64,000 bases of DNA from Winogradskyella sp. J14-2 (GTDB lineage: Bacteria; Bacteroidota; Bacteroidia; Flavobacteriales; Flavobacteriaceae), in the NCBI RefSeq assembly GCF_001971725.1, contig NZ_CP019388.1, positions 744,001-808,000 of the forward strand, in the 5' to 3' direction. Under the pieces are notes generated by a model. That model was not told the DNA's origin and ran no database searches. It saw only the letters and a list, made by a program, of their open reading frames with translations. The stretch's first letter is position 1. Each line of letters opens with the position of its first letter. Positions 26,419-37,261 of this stretch are shown here, piece by piece. The translations under genes and the position numbers were made by a program.

Positions 26419-26467
26419 TAGAATCTGAGTGAAGTTGAGAATGGCTAATGAAAAAATAAGCAGAAAA

Positions 26468-27355
26468 TTAAAACTTAATTTTTCGCCATTTTTGAGAGTG
26501 CATTGGAGCTATTTTATTGAGTATATCTACAGCTTCTGCAATATTAACACTGGGACCACCTGAGAGTATATCCATAATTTCGTCTGATTTTGCATCAAAA
26601 AAGACACGCAGTAGATAAGAATTTGGTCGTCTTTTATGGATCTTCTGTAACTCTGACAAAACTGAAATAATTTTGGACTTTCCTGCTTTTGTATCTTCCG
26701 CCATTATGTCCATGCCCTCTATATGGTAATTATACATTGTAGATCTTATCTCCTTAAATGTTGGCGATAATAAATTATCAATTAATGCAAAGCGTGATTG
26801 TAAGCCGTCCTCAAGTTTCCAGCCTTGTCCATTTAATTGCTGTGAGTAATTGGCTATGGTTTGTGCCTGGGCAAAATATTCATCTCCGCCGTTTAGCGTA
26901 AACGAATCGGCATCCATACCTAATATCATAAAAACATGGAAGGATAATACAGAAACCAAATTAGATTCAAACTGCAGTGGATTAAACACCATGTTTTGAA
27001 ATTCTATATATTGAAAATTGAAATCTTTATCGTTATAATTATATACTGGCGAGCTATAGGTAGAATTAAAAACTGGTCTTGAGGAAGATACCTGCAATGT
27101 TGCGCTAAAACTATCGTTTTCGTATGCAGTTACGTTTATAACCATACTACAATTGATGCGCTCTTCTGCACCAAAATTTTTTTCTGTCCATTTGGTATTG
27201 TTTATAAACTCATTAAGTTGCTTTTCTAATGTCTTAAATACAACATTATTATCATTTCCTGTTTGCTGGGCAATAACATTAACAGTGCAGTTTAACTCTT
27301 GCGATAACACAACGGCTGAAGACAAAAAGGCCAATAAAACTAATAATTTACGCAT
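26468..27355 (-). CDS. porD: DUF4835 protein, PorD-type T9SS component
   Basis: The 295-residue protein has a signal peptide (about 1-18, ending VVLSQ) followed by ELNCTVNVIAQQ and later SSSRPVFNSTYSSPVYNYNDKD and FNPLQFESNLVSVLSFHVFMILGMDADSF, all typical of DUF4835. I recall this family being named PorD, a periplasmic protein needed for type IX secretion; that name rests on memory of current annotation. The five T9SS cargo proteins in the window make the role relevant. Its ATG overlaps the end of coaBC by eight bases. Confidence 0.78.
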   Translation of the reverse strand: MRKLLVLLAFLSSAVVLSQELNCTVNVIAQQTGNDNNVVFKTLEKQLNEFINNTKWTEKNFGAEERINCSMVINVTAYENDSFSATLQVSSSRPVFNSTYSSPVYNYNDKDFNFQYIEFQNMVFNPLQFESNLVSVLSFHVFMILGMDADSFTLNGGDEYFAQAQTIANYSQQLNGQGWKLEDGLQSRFALIDNLLSPTFKEIRSTMYNYHIEGMDIMAEDTKAGKSKIISVLSELQKIHKRRPNSYLLRVFFDAKSDEIMDILSGGPSVNIAEAVDILNKIAPMHSQKWRKIKF

Positions 27356-28559
27356 TTAGCTGTTTTAAGATCTGTTGCATTAAATCTTTAGCAACTTCGG
27401 CTTTAGATTTAAGCGGGTTTTCAATACTATTGTTAGATGATGTTATAAATGTAACTTTATTTGTTGATACCCCAAAGCCTGCACCTTTATCTTGTAAAGA
27501 ATTAAGCACAATTAAATCTAAATTTTTAGATTTTAATTTTGCTTTAGCATGCTCTAGTTCGTTATTGGTTTCTAATGCAAAACCAACCAAAAATTGGTTT
27601 TCTTTTATCTCACCTAAAGATTTTAGAATATCTTTTGTTTTTTCTAACTCTATACTAAACGTGGCATCTTTCTTTTTTATTTTTTGATCTGCTACATTTT
27701 TTGGTCTATAATCAGCCACTGCTGCAGAAAGAATTGCGATATCTGTACTATGAAAATGTTTATGTACTTCATTGTACATATCGTCTGCACTAACCACTGG
27801 CTTTACAGAAATCAAATTGTGGGTTATGGTTTGATGTGTAGGTCCAGTCACTAGTATTACCTCGGCTCCAAGATTAGCAGCTGCCTTGGCAATTTCAAAA
27901 CCCATTTTTCCGCTAGAGTGATTTCCAATAAACCGAACAGGATCTATAGCTTCATAAGTTGGTCCTGCTGTAATTAAGATTTTTTTTCCATGAAAAGACA
28001 ACTGACCTAAGACATCTTTTTCGATAAAACTTACAATCTCTTCTGGTTCTGCCATACGGCCTTCTCCTACCAAACCACTAGCCAATTCTCCAGTTGCGGC
28101 AGGAATCATCTTATTACCATAAGATGTTAATTTTTCGAAAGATGTTTTTGTAGACTCGTGTTTATACATGTCCAAGTCCATTGCCGGAGCAAAATATACA
28201 GGACACTTGGCAGATAGATAGGTTGCTAAAAGTATGTTATCACAAACTCCATTTGTCATTTTTGCCAGAGTATTGGCAGTTGCTGGTGCAATTATAAAAA
28301 GATCTGCCCATAATGCTAGGTCTACATGATTGTTCCAAACGGCATTATCATCATCTTCATCTACAAATGAAGAGAATACGGGATTTTTTGATAAGGTTGA
28401 AAGTGTTAGTGGAGTAACAAACTCTTTTGAAGCAGGCGTCATAACAACTTTTACGTTAGCGCCTGCTTTGATAAGTAATCTTACTAAAAAAGTAGATTTA
28501 TATGCGGCAATACCTGCAGTTATGCCTAATAAAATATTTTTGTCTCTTAGAATAGACAT
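27348..28559 (-). CDS. coaBC: Bifunctional phosphopantothenoylcysteine decarboxylase / phosphopantothenate-cysteine ligase
   Basis: The 403-residue enzyme carries out two steps of coenzyme A synthesis. The N-terminal flavoprotein half (1-185) shows LGITAGIAAYKS, the catalytic histidine in WNNHVDLALWAD, APATANTLAKM and FAPAMD; the C-terminal ligase half shows ITAGPTYEAIDPVRFIGNHSSGKMG (about 195-219) and the lysine-rich KIKKK site. Full length is as expected. It follows rpoZ by seven bases and overlaps the porD-like gene, showing a single transcript. Confidence 0.95.
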   Translation of the reverse strand: MSILRDKNILLGITAGIAAYKSTFLVRLLIKAGANVKVVMTPASKEFVTPLTLSTLSKNPVFSSFVDEDDDNAVWNNHVDLALWADLFIIAPATANTLAKMTNGVCDNILLATYLSAKCPVYFAPAMDLDMYKHESTKTSFEKLTSYGNKMIPAATGELASGLVGEGRMAEPEEIVSFIEKDVLGQLSFHGKKILITAGPTYEAIDPVRFIGNHSSGKMGFEIAKAAANLGAEVILVTGPTHQTITHNLISVKPVVSADDMYNEVHKHFHSTDIAILSAAVADYRPKNVADQKIKKKDATFSIELEKTKDILKSLGEIKENQFLVGFALETNNELEHAKAKLKSKNLDLIVLNSLQDKGAGFGVSTNKVTFITSSNNSIENPLKSKAEVAKDLMQQILKQLNA

Positions 28560-28566
28560 CTAAGGG

Positions 28567-28896
28567 TTATTGTTGAGTATCCTCAGTATTTCTGTGATAA
28601 ATTTTACCATCTAACCACTCTTTTACTGCTAACGCATGAGGCTTGGGCAATTTTTCGTAAAACTTAGAAACTTCTATTTGTTCTTTGTTTTCAAAAATTT
28701 CTTCGAGACTATCGTTATATGTCGCAAACTCTTCAAGTTTGTCTATTAATTCGCGTCTAATGTCTGTGTTGATTTGTTCAGCACGTTTTGAGATAACAGA
28801 TATTGCTTCGTAAATATTATCTGTTGCTGCATCGACTTCGTTTCTATTATATGTTACTGTAGAAACTGGCGCATCGGTCTTTTTTAAATCCATCAT
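28567..28896 (-). CDS. rpoZ: RNA polymerase omega subunit (Bacteroidota type)
   Basis: The 109-residue protein fits the divergent omega subunit of Bacteroidota, encoded between bamD and coaBC. The segment TDNIYEAISVISKRAEQINTD (about 25-45) matches the omega core that contacts the beta' subunit; the tail KFYEKLPKPHALAVKEWLDG is specific to the phylum from memory. Two ATGs lie next to each other at the start, so the N terminus may be one residue shorter. It starts nine bases after bamD. Confidence 0.85.
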   Translation of the reverse strand: MMDLKKTDAPVSTVTYNRNEVDAATDNIYEAISVISKRAEQINTDIRRELIDKLEEFATYNDSLEEIFENKEQIEVSKFYEKLPKPHALAVKEWLDGKIYHRNTEDTQQ

Positions 28897-28905
28897 TATA
28901 ATTGA

Positions 28906-29703
28906 TTAACTTTTAGTAAATGTACTTAATTCTTGTTCTAATTCTTGCTTCATTGTATTTGCATCTTCCATAAATTCAGAATCTGGATATGCTTTTTTAA
29001 AAACGTCATAGTAGCCTATGGCATCTTTTAATCGTTCTTCTTTTAACTGGTCAATACTTAAAATCGCTAAGTTGTATGCGGCATCAAATCTATAAAACAT
29101 AGCCTCTTTTCTTAATGAGGTACCAGGGAATTCTAGTAGAAAATTGTTGAATGATTTTATGGATGCTTTATAATCTGTGATTAGATCGTACTGCTTTGCA
29201 ATTTCAAATGCTTTTTTTTCTAGTTTATAGTCTAATTCTTTAACCAATGTATTGGCTTCTGCTAAGTATTGAGAATTAGGGTATTGATTAACAAATAACT
29301 GAAGTTTTTCAATAGCCTCAAAAGTTTCTTTTTGATGCTTTGAGTAAACAGGCGAGTTAAAGTAATATCCTTTTGCAGACTTAAAAGCTGCTTCTTCAGC
29401 TTTTTCACTTTGTGGATAAATATCAGTAAACTTATCAAAATGATAGCTTGCAATGTAATAGTCTCCCATCTGGTAAGAGCAGTTGGCATGCATATATGTA
29501 AGCTTTTCTGCCTGAGGTTTCCCTCTATACTTTGGTAAGATTTGATCTAAAAGTCTCTTAGACTTACTCCACTTTTCAGCCTCATACAATTCATCAGCCA
29601 TAGAAAATTTCTCTGCAACGTCTTCAGATTTTAATGCTTTCTGAAAATCGCTACACGATACCAATAAAATGGTTGCTAAAAGTATGTAAAATGCTTGCTT
29701 CAT
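28906..29703 (-). CDS. bamD: Outer-membrane assembly lipoprotein BamD
   Basis: The 265-residue lipoprotein belongs to the BAM machine that inserts beta-barrels. The signal ILLATILLVSCSD has a lipobox with Cys18 after cleavage. The rest is tetratricopeptide-like: AEKWSKSKRLLDQILPKYRG, MGDYYIASYHFDKFTDIYPQS, AIEKLQLFVNQYPNSQYL, with the YP(N/Q)S pattern of BamD. A start at 29733 would add ten residues before the signal; ATG 29703 is preferred because it gives a normal lipoprotein signal and fits the -7 element at 29721. Confidence 0.9.
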   Translation of the reverse strand: MKQAFYILLATILLVSCSDFQKALKSEDVAEKFSMADELYEAEKWSKSKRLLDQILPKYRGKPQAEKLTYMHANCSYQMGDYYIASYHFDKFTDIYPQSEKAEEAAFKSAKGYYFNSPVYSKHQKETFEAIEKLQLFVNQYPNSQYLAEANTLVKELDYKLEKKAFEIAKQYDLITDYKASIKSFNNFLLEFPGTSLRKEAMFYRFDAAYNLAILSIDQLKEERLKDAIGYYDVFKKAYPDSEFMEDANTMKQELEQELSTFTKS

Positions 29704-29720
29704 AAATTTTAAACAAGTTG

Positions 29721-29728
29721 CAAAAATA
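29721..29728 (-). promoter_or_regulatory. -7 element of the bamD operon
   Basis: Minus-strand TATTTTTG matches TAnnTTTG, with a TTTG about 24 bases further upstream (29756-29753) that may be the -33 element. The ATG at 29703 lies 18 bases downstream. Confidence 0.5.
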
Positions 29729-29811
29729 CGCATTATTAACGGATTTTAAAAACAAAAATTATACGCTAAAGTAATGGTTGTTTTAAATGTGCTCCGTAAT
29801 TTAAACTAAGT

Positions 29812-30696
29812 TTAACTTTTACCTAAATCTTTTAAGGCACTTTTAATATCATTTTTTAGCTTATCTGTTGCCTCTACAAGTGGTAAACGCACATGGGATT
29901 TAGAAATTTCTAGTGCTTCTAAAACTGCTTTTATACCAGCTGGATTATTTTCAGAAAAAATTAAACGTGTAATTGGCATTAAATCGAAATGTATTTTGTA
30001 GGCCTCCTTGGCCTTACCGTCAATACCCAAACGGATCATTTCAGAAAACTTTTTTGGTAATGCCTGACCAATAACAGAAATTACGCCTGAGCCACCAGCC
30101 AACGCTATACTCAACGCCAAATCATCATCACCAGAAATGATCAAAAAATCTTTAGGTTTGTTTCTTAATAGTTCTAAATACTGATGAATGTTGTTACCAG
30201 CTTCTTTAACCGCAATGATGTTCTCGAAATCGTTTGCCAGTCGTATTGTTGTTTCTGGCAACATATTAGAGGAGGTTCTACCTGGAACATTATATAAAAT
30301 TATTGGTTTTGGTGACACCTCAGCAATGGCTTTAAAATGTTGGTAAATGCCTTCTTGTGTTGGCTTACTGTAATAAGGAGATACTGATAAAATAGCATCT
30401 ATCTTTGATAAATCTGTTGTGTTTAATTCGTTTATAACCGATGTTGTATTATTCCCACCAACTCCAAGTACCAGTGGAAGCTTTTTATTGTTCACTTTGG
30501 CAATAAATGAAATTAACTCTTGCTTTTCTTGAGCAGTGACCGTGACACTCTCGCCTGTGGTACCACTAATTACCAAATAGTCTGTACCATTGTTTATATT
30601 GTACTCTACCAATCGCTCTAGCGCTTCAAAATGTATACTTAAATCTGCTTTAAATGGTGTAATAAGCGCTACTCCCGTTCCTATAAATTTGGTCAT
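29812..30696 (-). CDS. dapA: 4-hydroxy-tetrahydrodipicolinate synthase
   Basis: The 294-residue aldolase-type enzyme condenses pyruvate and aspartate semialdehyde in lysine and diaminopimelate synthesis. TGVALITPF at the start, YLVISGTTGESVTVT (substrate threonines), ILYNVPGRTSSN with the catalytic tyrosine, and IIAVKEAGN with the Schiff-base lysine are all present. It shares one base with the stop of the DUF6913 gene, so both are co-transcribed. dapF for the same pathway is also in this window at 51962. Confidence 0.95.
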   Translation of the reverse strand: MTKFIGTGVALITPFKADLSIHFEALERLVEYNINNGTDYLVISGTTGESVTVTAQEKQELISFIAKVNNKKLPLVLGVGGNNTTSVINELNTTDLSKIDAILSVSPYYSKPTQEGIYQHFKAIAEVSPKPIILYNVPGRTSSNMLPETTIRLANDFENIIAVKEAGNNIHQYLELLRNKPKDFLIISGDDDLALSIALAGGSGVISVIGQALPKKFSEMIRLGIDGKAKEAYKIHFDLMPITRLIFSENNPAGIKAVLEALEISKSHVRLPLVEATDKLKNDIKSALKDLGKS

Positions 30697-31214
30697 TATA
30701 ATTTGTTTAAAATGTTTAAATATTTTTTTAATTCGTTTTTAAAGGTTTTTACGTCTTTAGGATCTACATCTATGATTAAATCATACAGCCGTTCATCTTT
30801 TCGGCTTAATCCAACTTTTAAATTTGCCTTTGATGCAGCTGTTATTAAATCTAACTCTGGTGTATCATTCTTGTAATAACTTACCAACACATCAAAAGGT
30901 TCTTCTATAAACGCTTGTAAGTCGATATTATTTATTTTTCCTTTCCACCCAAAATGTTTTGGAGAAAAATACGTTTCCCACTGGCTGCCTTCATACTTAT
31001 CATCTTTTGTAAAAGCAACGACTTTATGCTTAGGAGATGTTAAGTTTAGCGCTTTAAAATAATTCCTAAAGACCTCAAAATCTTTGAATTCGCTAGCATT
31101 AAACAAAACCGCAATAACTTTAACCTTATCGTTGTTTACAGCAGCTTTACGCGCAGACAACAATTTGTTTACATATTTTTGATTTGATTTTTCCTTAAAT
31201 GCTTTTAAAATCAT
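30696..31214 (-). CDS. DUF6913-type hypothetical protein
   Basis: This 172-residue cytoplasmic protein has a basic N terminus (ILKAFKEKSNQKYVNKLL) and then an alternating alpha/beta pattern with VKVIAVLFNASEF and FDVLVSYYKNDTPELDLITAASKANLKVG. I associate the sequence and the position before dapA with a flavobacterial family of unknown function, DUF6913. It shows no signal peptide or membrane segment. A role in wall-precursor synthesis can be guessed only from its coupling to dapA. Confidence 0.6.
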   Translation of the reverse strand: MILKAFKEKSNQKYVNKLLSARKAAVNNDKVKVIAVLFNASEFKDFEVFRNYFKALNLTSPKHKVVAFTKDDKYEGSQWETYFSPKHFGWKGKINNIDLQAFIEEPFDVLVSYYKNDTPELDLITAASKANLKVGLSRKDERLYDLIIDVDPKDVKTFKNELKKYLNILNKL

Positions 31215-31233
31215 TTACCTTTAGCCTTTGATG

Positions 31234-31241
31234 CAAATTTA
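31234..31241 (-). promoter_or_regulatory. -7 element of the DUF6913-dapA operon
   Basis: Minus-strand TAAATTTG matches TAnnTTTG, 20 bases before the ATG at 31214. Confidence 0.45.
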
Positions 31242-31277
31242 ACAAAAGCATAGCCATTTTTTACTACTACTAAAACA

Positions 31278-32036
31278 ATGATTAAAAAATCACTTTTTAT
31301 TGTTCTTTTTCTGAGCCTTGTACTTTCTTGTAAAAAACTGCCCAATAGAATTGAAGGTAATCGTCTAGAAATTAACGAAAATATTACACCAAATAAGGAG
31401 ATAGAAGATTTTATAAGCCCTTACAGAGACAATGTAAATAAGAATTTAGACAGTATCATCTCATTTGCACCTGAAACCTATTCTAAAACCGATGGAGAAT
31501 TAAATACTGCCATTGGCAACTTAATGGCTGATGCTGTGTTTAGTGAAAGTAACCCTATATTTAATAAGCGTACAGGCAAGACTATAGATTTTGTTTTACT
31601 AAATCATGGTGGTATTAGAGCTATAATTTCGCAAGGAAATATTACAACAAGAACAGCTTACGAAGTAATGCCTTTTGAAAATTCTGTTGTAGTTGTTGCA
31701 TTAAAAGGAAAACAAATCATGGCACTATTTGACTATCTTTCTAAAGCCAAACGTGCTCATCCTGTCTCTAAACACGTTGAATTATTATTAGATAGGGATT
31801 ACAACATTAAAAAAGTACTTGTTAACGGCAAGCCTGTTTCGGAAGACGAAACATATTACGTAGCTACCAATGACTATTTATACAACGGAGGAGATCGTAT
31901 GACGTTTTTTCATCCAAACGATAGTTTATACACACTAGATTATAAAATTAGAAATGTGTTAATCGATTATTTTAAAAAAGAAGATACCATCAACCCTAAA
32001 ATTGACAATCGCTTCACAAGGTTAACTGCAGAATAA
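31278..32036 (+). CDS. Lipoprotein with 5'-nucleotidase C-terminal domain
   Basis: The 252-residue lipoprotein (signal VLFLSLVLSCKK, lipobox cysteine near residue 17) consists of the nucleotide-recognition domain that normally forms the C-terminal half of UshA-type 5'-nucleotidases: GELNTAIGNLMADAV, FVLLNHGGIRAIISQGNIT, YEVMPFENSVVVVALKG, and NDYLYNGGDRM. It lacks the metal-binding phosphatase half, which is encoded by the next gene, overlapping by one base. The two probably pair in the periplasm to release nucleosides from nucleotides. Confidence 0.88.
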   Translation: MIKKSLFIVLFLSLVLSCKKLPNRIEGNRLEINENITPNKEIEDFISPYRDNVNKNLDSIISFAPETYSKTDGELNTAIGNLMADAVFSESNPIFNKRTGKTIDFVLLNHGGIRAIISQGNITTRTAYEVMPFENSVVVVALKGKQIMALFDYLSKAKRAHPVSKHVELLLDRDYNIKKVLVNGKPVSEDETYYVATNDYLYNGGDRMTFFHPNDSLYTLDYKIRNVLIDYFKKEDTINPKIDNRFTRLTAE

Positions 32037-32947
32037 TGAAAAGAAGACAATTTATACAACAAACAACGGCAGCGACAGCTATGGTTAGTTTAGGTGCTTT
32101 AAGCCTGCGGTCTTGCGTTCAGAAGAGAAAGCATATTACAATTCTGCACACTAACGATGTCCATAGCCATATAGATCCTTTTGGACCTAACGACAAAAGA
32201 AATGCAAACAAAGGTGGTGTTGCAAGACGTGCTACTCTGGTTGAAAATATTAGAAAAGAAAACCCTAATACATTATTATTAGATGCTGGTGATATTTTTC
32301 AAGGCACTCCATATTTCAATTATTATGGAGGTGAACTAGAGTTTAAACTAATGAGTATGCTTAATTACGATTTAGCAACTATTGGAAACCACGATTTTGA
32401 CAATGGTATAGACGGACTTTATGCACAGCTACCACATGCAAAGTTTGAGTTTGTTTCTGCAAACTATGACTTTTCGAACACAGTAATGGATACGCATGTA
32501 AAGCCATACAAAGTTCTTGTAAAAGATGGCGTTAGAATTGGCGTATTTGGTGTGGGCATTCAACTTGAAGGTTTGGTCGATAAAAAAATGTATAAAGAAA
32601 CTGTTTATCATAATCCTATTGAAGTTGCGCAAGATATGTCGCGTATTCTTAAAGAAGAAGAATCTTGTGATTTAGTGATTTGCCTTTCTCATATTGGCTA
32701 TTATTACGAGAAGCACCCTAATCGCGTTTGTGATTTAAATTTGGCTAAAGCCACAAAAGATATCGATTTAATTATTGGTGGACACACACATACGTTTTTA
32801 CCAAAACCAACGATAACTCAAAATAGCGAAGGCAAGAATGTATTGGTTAATCAGGTTGGTGCATACGGATTATACTTAGGTAGAATTGACTTTTATTTTG
32901 AACAAGGCAAGCCACTTTATTCAGATAGCACCACAATAATCGTTTAA
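32036..32947 (+). CDS. Metallophosphatase, UshA N-terminal half, Tat-exported
   Basis: The 303-residue protein starts with a twin-arginine signal (MKRRQFIQQTTAATA) and has the two-metal phosphoesterase motifs LHTNDVHSHI, LLDAGDIFQGTP, TIGNHDFDNG, LSHIGYYYEK and IGGHTHTF in order. It stops where a full-length UshA would continue into its nucleotide-binding domain; that domain is the product of the preceding gene. Tat export suggests that metal is loaded in the cytoplasm, while the partner is a lipoprotein. This looks like a 5'-nucleotidase split in two, with the gene order reversed relative to the fused protein. Confidence 0.9.
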   Translation: MKRRQFIQQTTAATAMVSLGALSLRSCVQKRKHITILHTNDVHSHIDPFGPNDKRNANKGGVARRATLVENIRKENPNTLLLDAGDIFQGTPYFNYYGGELEFKLMSMLNYDLATIGNHDFDNGIDGLYAQLPHAKFEFVSANYDFSNTVMDTHVKPYKVLVKDGVRIGVFGVGIQLEGLVDKKMYKETVYHNPIEVAQDMSRILKEEESCDLVICLSHIGYYYEKHPNRVCDLNLAKATKDIDLIIGGHTHTFLPKPTITQNSEGKNVLVNQVGAYGLYLGRIDFYFEQGKPLYSDSTTIIV

Positions 32948-33005
32948 TAAATTTTGTAAGTTTCTAAAATTGAAGCGTCTAAGATTTCAACTAAACCCAG
33001 ACAAT

Positions 33006-33398
33006 ATGAAATCTGACAAAATCATTTTAGTACTTAGAATTGCTGTAGCTGTTATATTAATTCAAACGCTTCGTTTTAAGTTTACAGCGCATCCAGATAG
33101 TGTCTATATTTTTGAAACTGTAGGCCTTGAGCCTTATGGACGAATAGGAGTTGGACTATTAGAGCTAGTCGCTGGAATTTTACTGTTAATACCAAAAACT
33201 GTTTGGGCAGGTGCACTTTTAACTTTAGGTCTTATAGGTGGTGCAATAGTAATGCATTTAACACAACTAGGTATTGAGGTAAACGGAGATGGCGGAGTCC
33301 TATTTTACACAGCAATAATAACATTTATACTTAGTGCTATAATTCTTTATTATTTTAGAAAATATATACCAATTTTAGGCAAGAAATTAAGCTTCTAA
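33006..33398 (+). CDS. DoxX-like small membrane protein
   Basis: The 131-codon frame encodes four transmembrane segments with RFKFTAHPDSVYIFETVGLEPYG, then LLELVAGILLLIPKTVWAGALLTLGLIGGAIVMHL, the DoxX-family layout. Function is not well defined; relatives are linked to redox or detoxification. A TTG at 32970 would lengthen the N terminus, but ATG 33006 gives a normal start to the first helix. The end overlaps the convergent membrane-protein gene by 12 bases. Confidence 0.75.
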   Translation: MKSDKIILVLRIAVAVILIQTLRFKFTAHPDSVYIFETVGLEPYGRIGVGLLELVAGILLLIPKTVWAGALLTLGLIGGAIVMHLTQLGIEVNGDGGVLFYTAIITFILSAIILYYFRKYIPILGKKLSF

Positions 33399-34133
33399 TT
33401 GCTCGTCCATATCTAAATATGTGGGCTGCGGACCAGTATGGCTAATTTGTGATTGTAGATAGAAAAAAACAAACGCTACAACTAAGAAAAACGAATAAAT
33501 AAATCCTAAATTTTTGTCGTCTATAATATAGTAGTAGGCTAATTGTATTATTTCTGAGAAAACAACACAGATAGACCCTATTAAAAATAACATCGCTTTA
33601 TTGTCATTTCTATACATGTAATCGATTAATGCAACTGATAATAATGCCATAGTAACACCGTTGTAGACAAACTCTAAAATATATTCGTATGTACTAAGTA
33701 TACCACCAGTGGCATCAGTAACAATTACAACACAAAAAACGTCAAGCACTATAAGAATAATAATAGGAATTGATAATTCTCTAAAAGCTTTACCAATATT
33801 AATAGAAGATAATACTTTAATAATTAAACATAAATATGCAACGATAAATAGTATATTAGAACAGTAATAGTAGTAATCTATTTCACCTTCCTCTATTAGT
33901 GGTACATACCAAGAAGCATAGCTCAAAAGATGACCTATTGTGAATATAACCAAAAACCAAAAGAAATATTTAGACTTGTCTTTGGTCCAACGACAATAGA
34001 GAATAGTTAAAAGTACAAACATTACAGCACTTACTGCGGCACCTTGAGCTTCATAAGCAAAGCCTTGTAATACAACAAAAACACCACCTAATAGTAGTAA
34101 TAATATTTTTAAAATCTTATTTACTAACATCAA
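33387..34133 (-). CDS. Hypothetical eight-helix membrane protein
   Basis: The 248-residue protein is almost entirely hydrophobic with about eight predicted transmembrane segments and a short acidic tail (QPTYLDMDEQLEA). The layout and the tyrosine-rich loop (EIDYYYYCSN) resemble lysoplasmalogenase-like (YhhN) membrane proteins, but I cannot confirm motifs and leave it unassigned. It lies downstream of ligA on the same strand, with a weak AT-rich hairpin between them, and overlaps the DoxX-like gene end to end. Confidence 0.65.
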   Translation of the reverse strand: MMLVNKILKILLLLLGGVFVVLQGFAYEAQGAAVSAVMFVLLTILYCRWTKDKSKYFFWFLVIFTIGHLLSYASWYVPLIEEGEIDYYYYCSNILFIVAYLCLIIKVLSSINIGKAFRELSIPIIILIVLDVFCVVIVTDATGGILSTYEYILEFVYNGVTMALLSVALIDYMYRNDNKAMLFLIGSICVVFSEIIQLAYYYIIDDKNLGFIYSFFLVVAFVFFYLQSQISHTGPQPTYLDMDEQLEA

Positions 34134-34180
34134 TTAACCCCTTATTAATGAAACGAATATACGAAAAATTAACAATTAAA

Positions 34181-34202
34181 CGATAAAAAATACTTTTTAT
34201 CG
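34181..34202 (-). terminator. Weak AT-rich hairpin after ligA
   Basis: Perfect 9-bp stem CGATAAAAA / TTTTTATCG with loop ATAC, 28 bases past the ligA stop. It has few GC pairs and may be a weak terminator. Confidence 0.3.
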
Positions 34203-34229
34203 ATAAAATGCACTGATTTGTGTAAGAAT

Positions 34230-36224
<1,995 letters not shown>

Positions 36225-36231
36225 TTAACTA

Positions 36232-36636
36232 TTAATTTCTCCTATGATAATTAGCTAATAATGATAAACCGCCAAGAAGAATACTCACAGCAATTCCTAT
36301 AAAAAAAATATGATTTATTTCTCCCGATTTAATTGTACGATTAACAAACATATAGACCGCAGATATTGATATCACCATTGACATAAATCCAAAAATAAAC
36401 TTGAAAAGTCCACCAAAAAAAGGCCAAGCTAAATTCCCTTTGCCTTTATAATTTTCAATTATCTTAAAGAAAAAGTAAAACATAATAAAGCAAATATTAA
36501 TACTAATAAAACCAAAAATCTTTTCTGCCAACCCAGCGTCTCCTAGAAACAAAAAGAAAACACTCAATATAAAGTTTAAAACACCAAATATTTTATATAA
36601 TCTATTAATGTAATCTTTGGATACTTCTCTAAACAT
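36232..36636 (-). CDS. Hypothetical small membrane protein
   Basis: The 134-residue product has four hydrophobic stretches (about 13-32, 38-58, 72-98, 106-126) with short basic loops and no signal peptide. I do not recognise a family. It is eight bases before ligA on the same strand, so it is probably co-transcribed with it; this need not imply shared function. Confidence 0.6.
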   Translation of the reverse strand: MFREVSKDYINRLYKIFGVLNFILSVFFLFLGDAGLAEKIFGFISINICFIMFYFFFKIIENYKGKGNLAWPFFGGLFKFIFGFMSMVISISAVYMFVNRTIKSGEINHIFFIGIAVSILLGGLSLLANYHRRN

Positions 36637-36678
36637 AAAACGCTGTGTATATAGTAAGATTTCTAGTTAAATGCCTTC

Positions 36679-37260
36679 CTATAATCCTTCTTTATTCAAC
36701 CACTTTGGAGCTGGCAATGGTTTGTAATTATTCATTTTATCTAAAAGTCCTTCAATGGTTGTATCTATAACAACAGCATCTAAATTTTCTTGTTTTAAAA
36801 ACCCACGTTCCACCATCACTTTGCATTGTTCTATCAAAGCATCATAATAACCATTGATATTTAAAATACCAATAGGTTTGGTGTGTAAGCCTAATTGTCC
36901 CCAAGTTGTGATTTCAAAAAACTCGTCCATTGTACCAAACCCACCAGGAATAATAATGAAGCCATCACTTTTTTCATACATAATAACTTTTCTATCATGC
37001 ATGTTGTCTGTGGTAATCAATTCCGTTAATTCTGTATGAACAATTTCTTTGGTTTTAAGAAATGATGGGATAATACCAACTGTTTTACCTCCGTTTTTTA
37101 TAACGCCTTCTGCCACCTTTCCCATAATACCAATCTTTGCTGCACCATAAACAAGTGTTATATTTTTTTGAGCAAATTCGTTACCCAAAGCATAGGCTGT
37201 TGTAATAATTTCGTTGTCATTTCCGTCGCTACTTCCGCAAAAAACTGATATACTTTTCAT
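36679..37260 (-). CDS. LOG-family (TIGR00730) Rossmann-fold protein
   Basis: The 193-residue protein carries the family motif PGGFGTMDEFFE (about 104-115) and an N-terminal SVFCGSSDGND. Family members hydrolyse cytokinin or purine nucleotide monophosphates to the free base plus ribose phosphate; in bacteria the physiological substrate is often unclear. The full length and intact PGGxGTxxE motif suggest activity. It starts one base after prmC and belongs to a prmC-LOG pair. Confidence 0.88.
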   Translation of the reverse strand: MKSISVFCGSSDGNDNEIITTAYALGNEFAQKNITLVYGAAKIGIMGKVAEGVIKNGGKTVGIIPSFLKTKEIVHTELTELITTDNMHDRKVIMYEKSDGFIIIPGGFGTMDEFFEITTWGQLGLHTKPIGILNINGYYDALIEQCKVMVERGFLKQENLDAVVIDTTIEGLLDKMNNYKPLPAPKWLNKEGL

Positions 37261-37261
37261 G

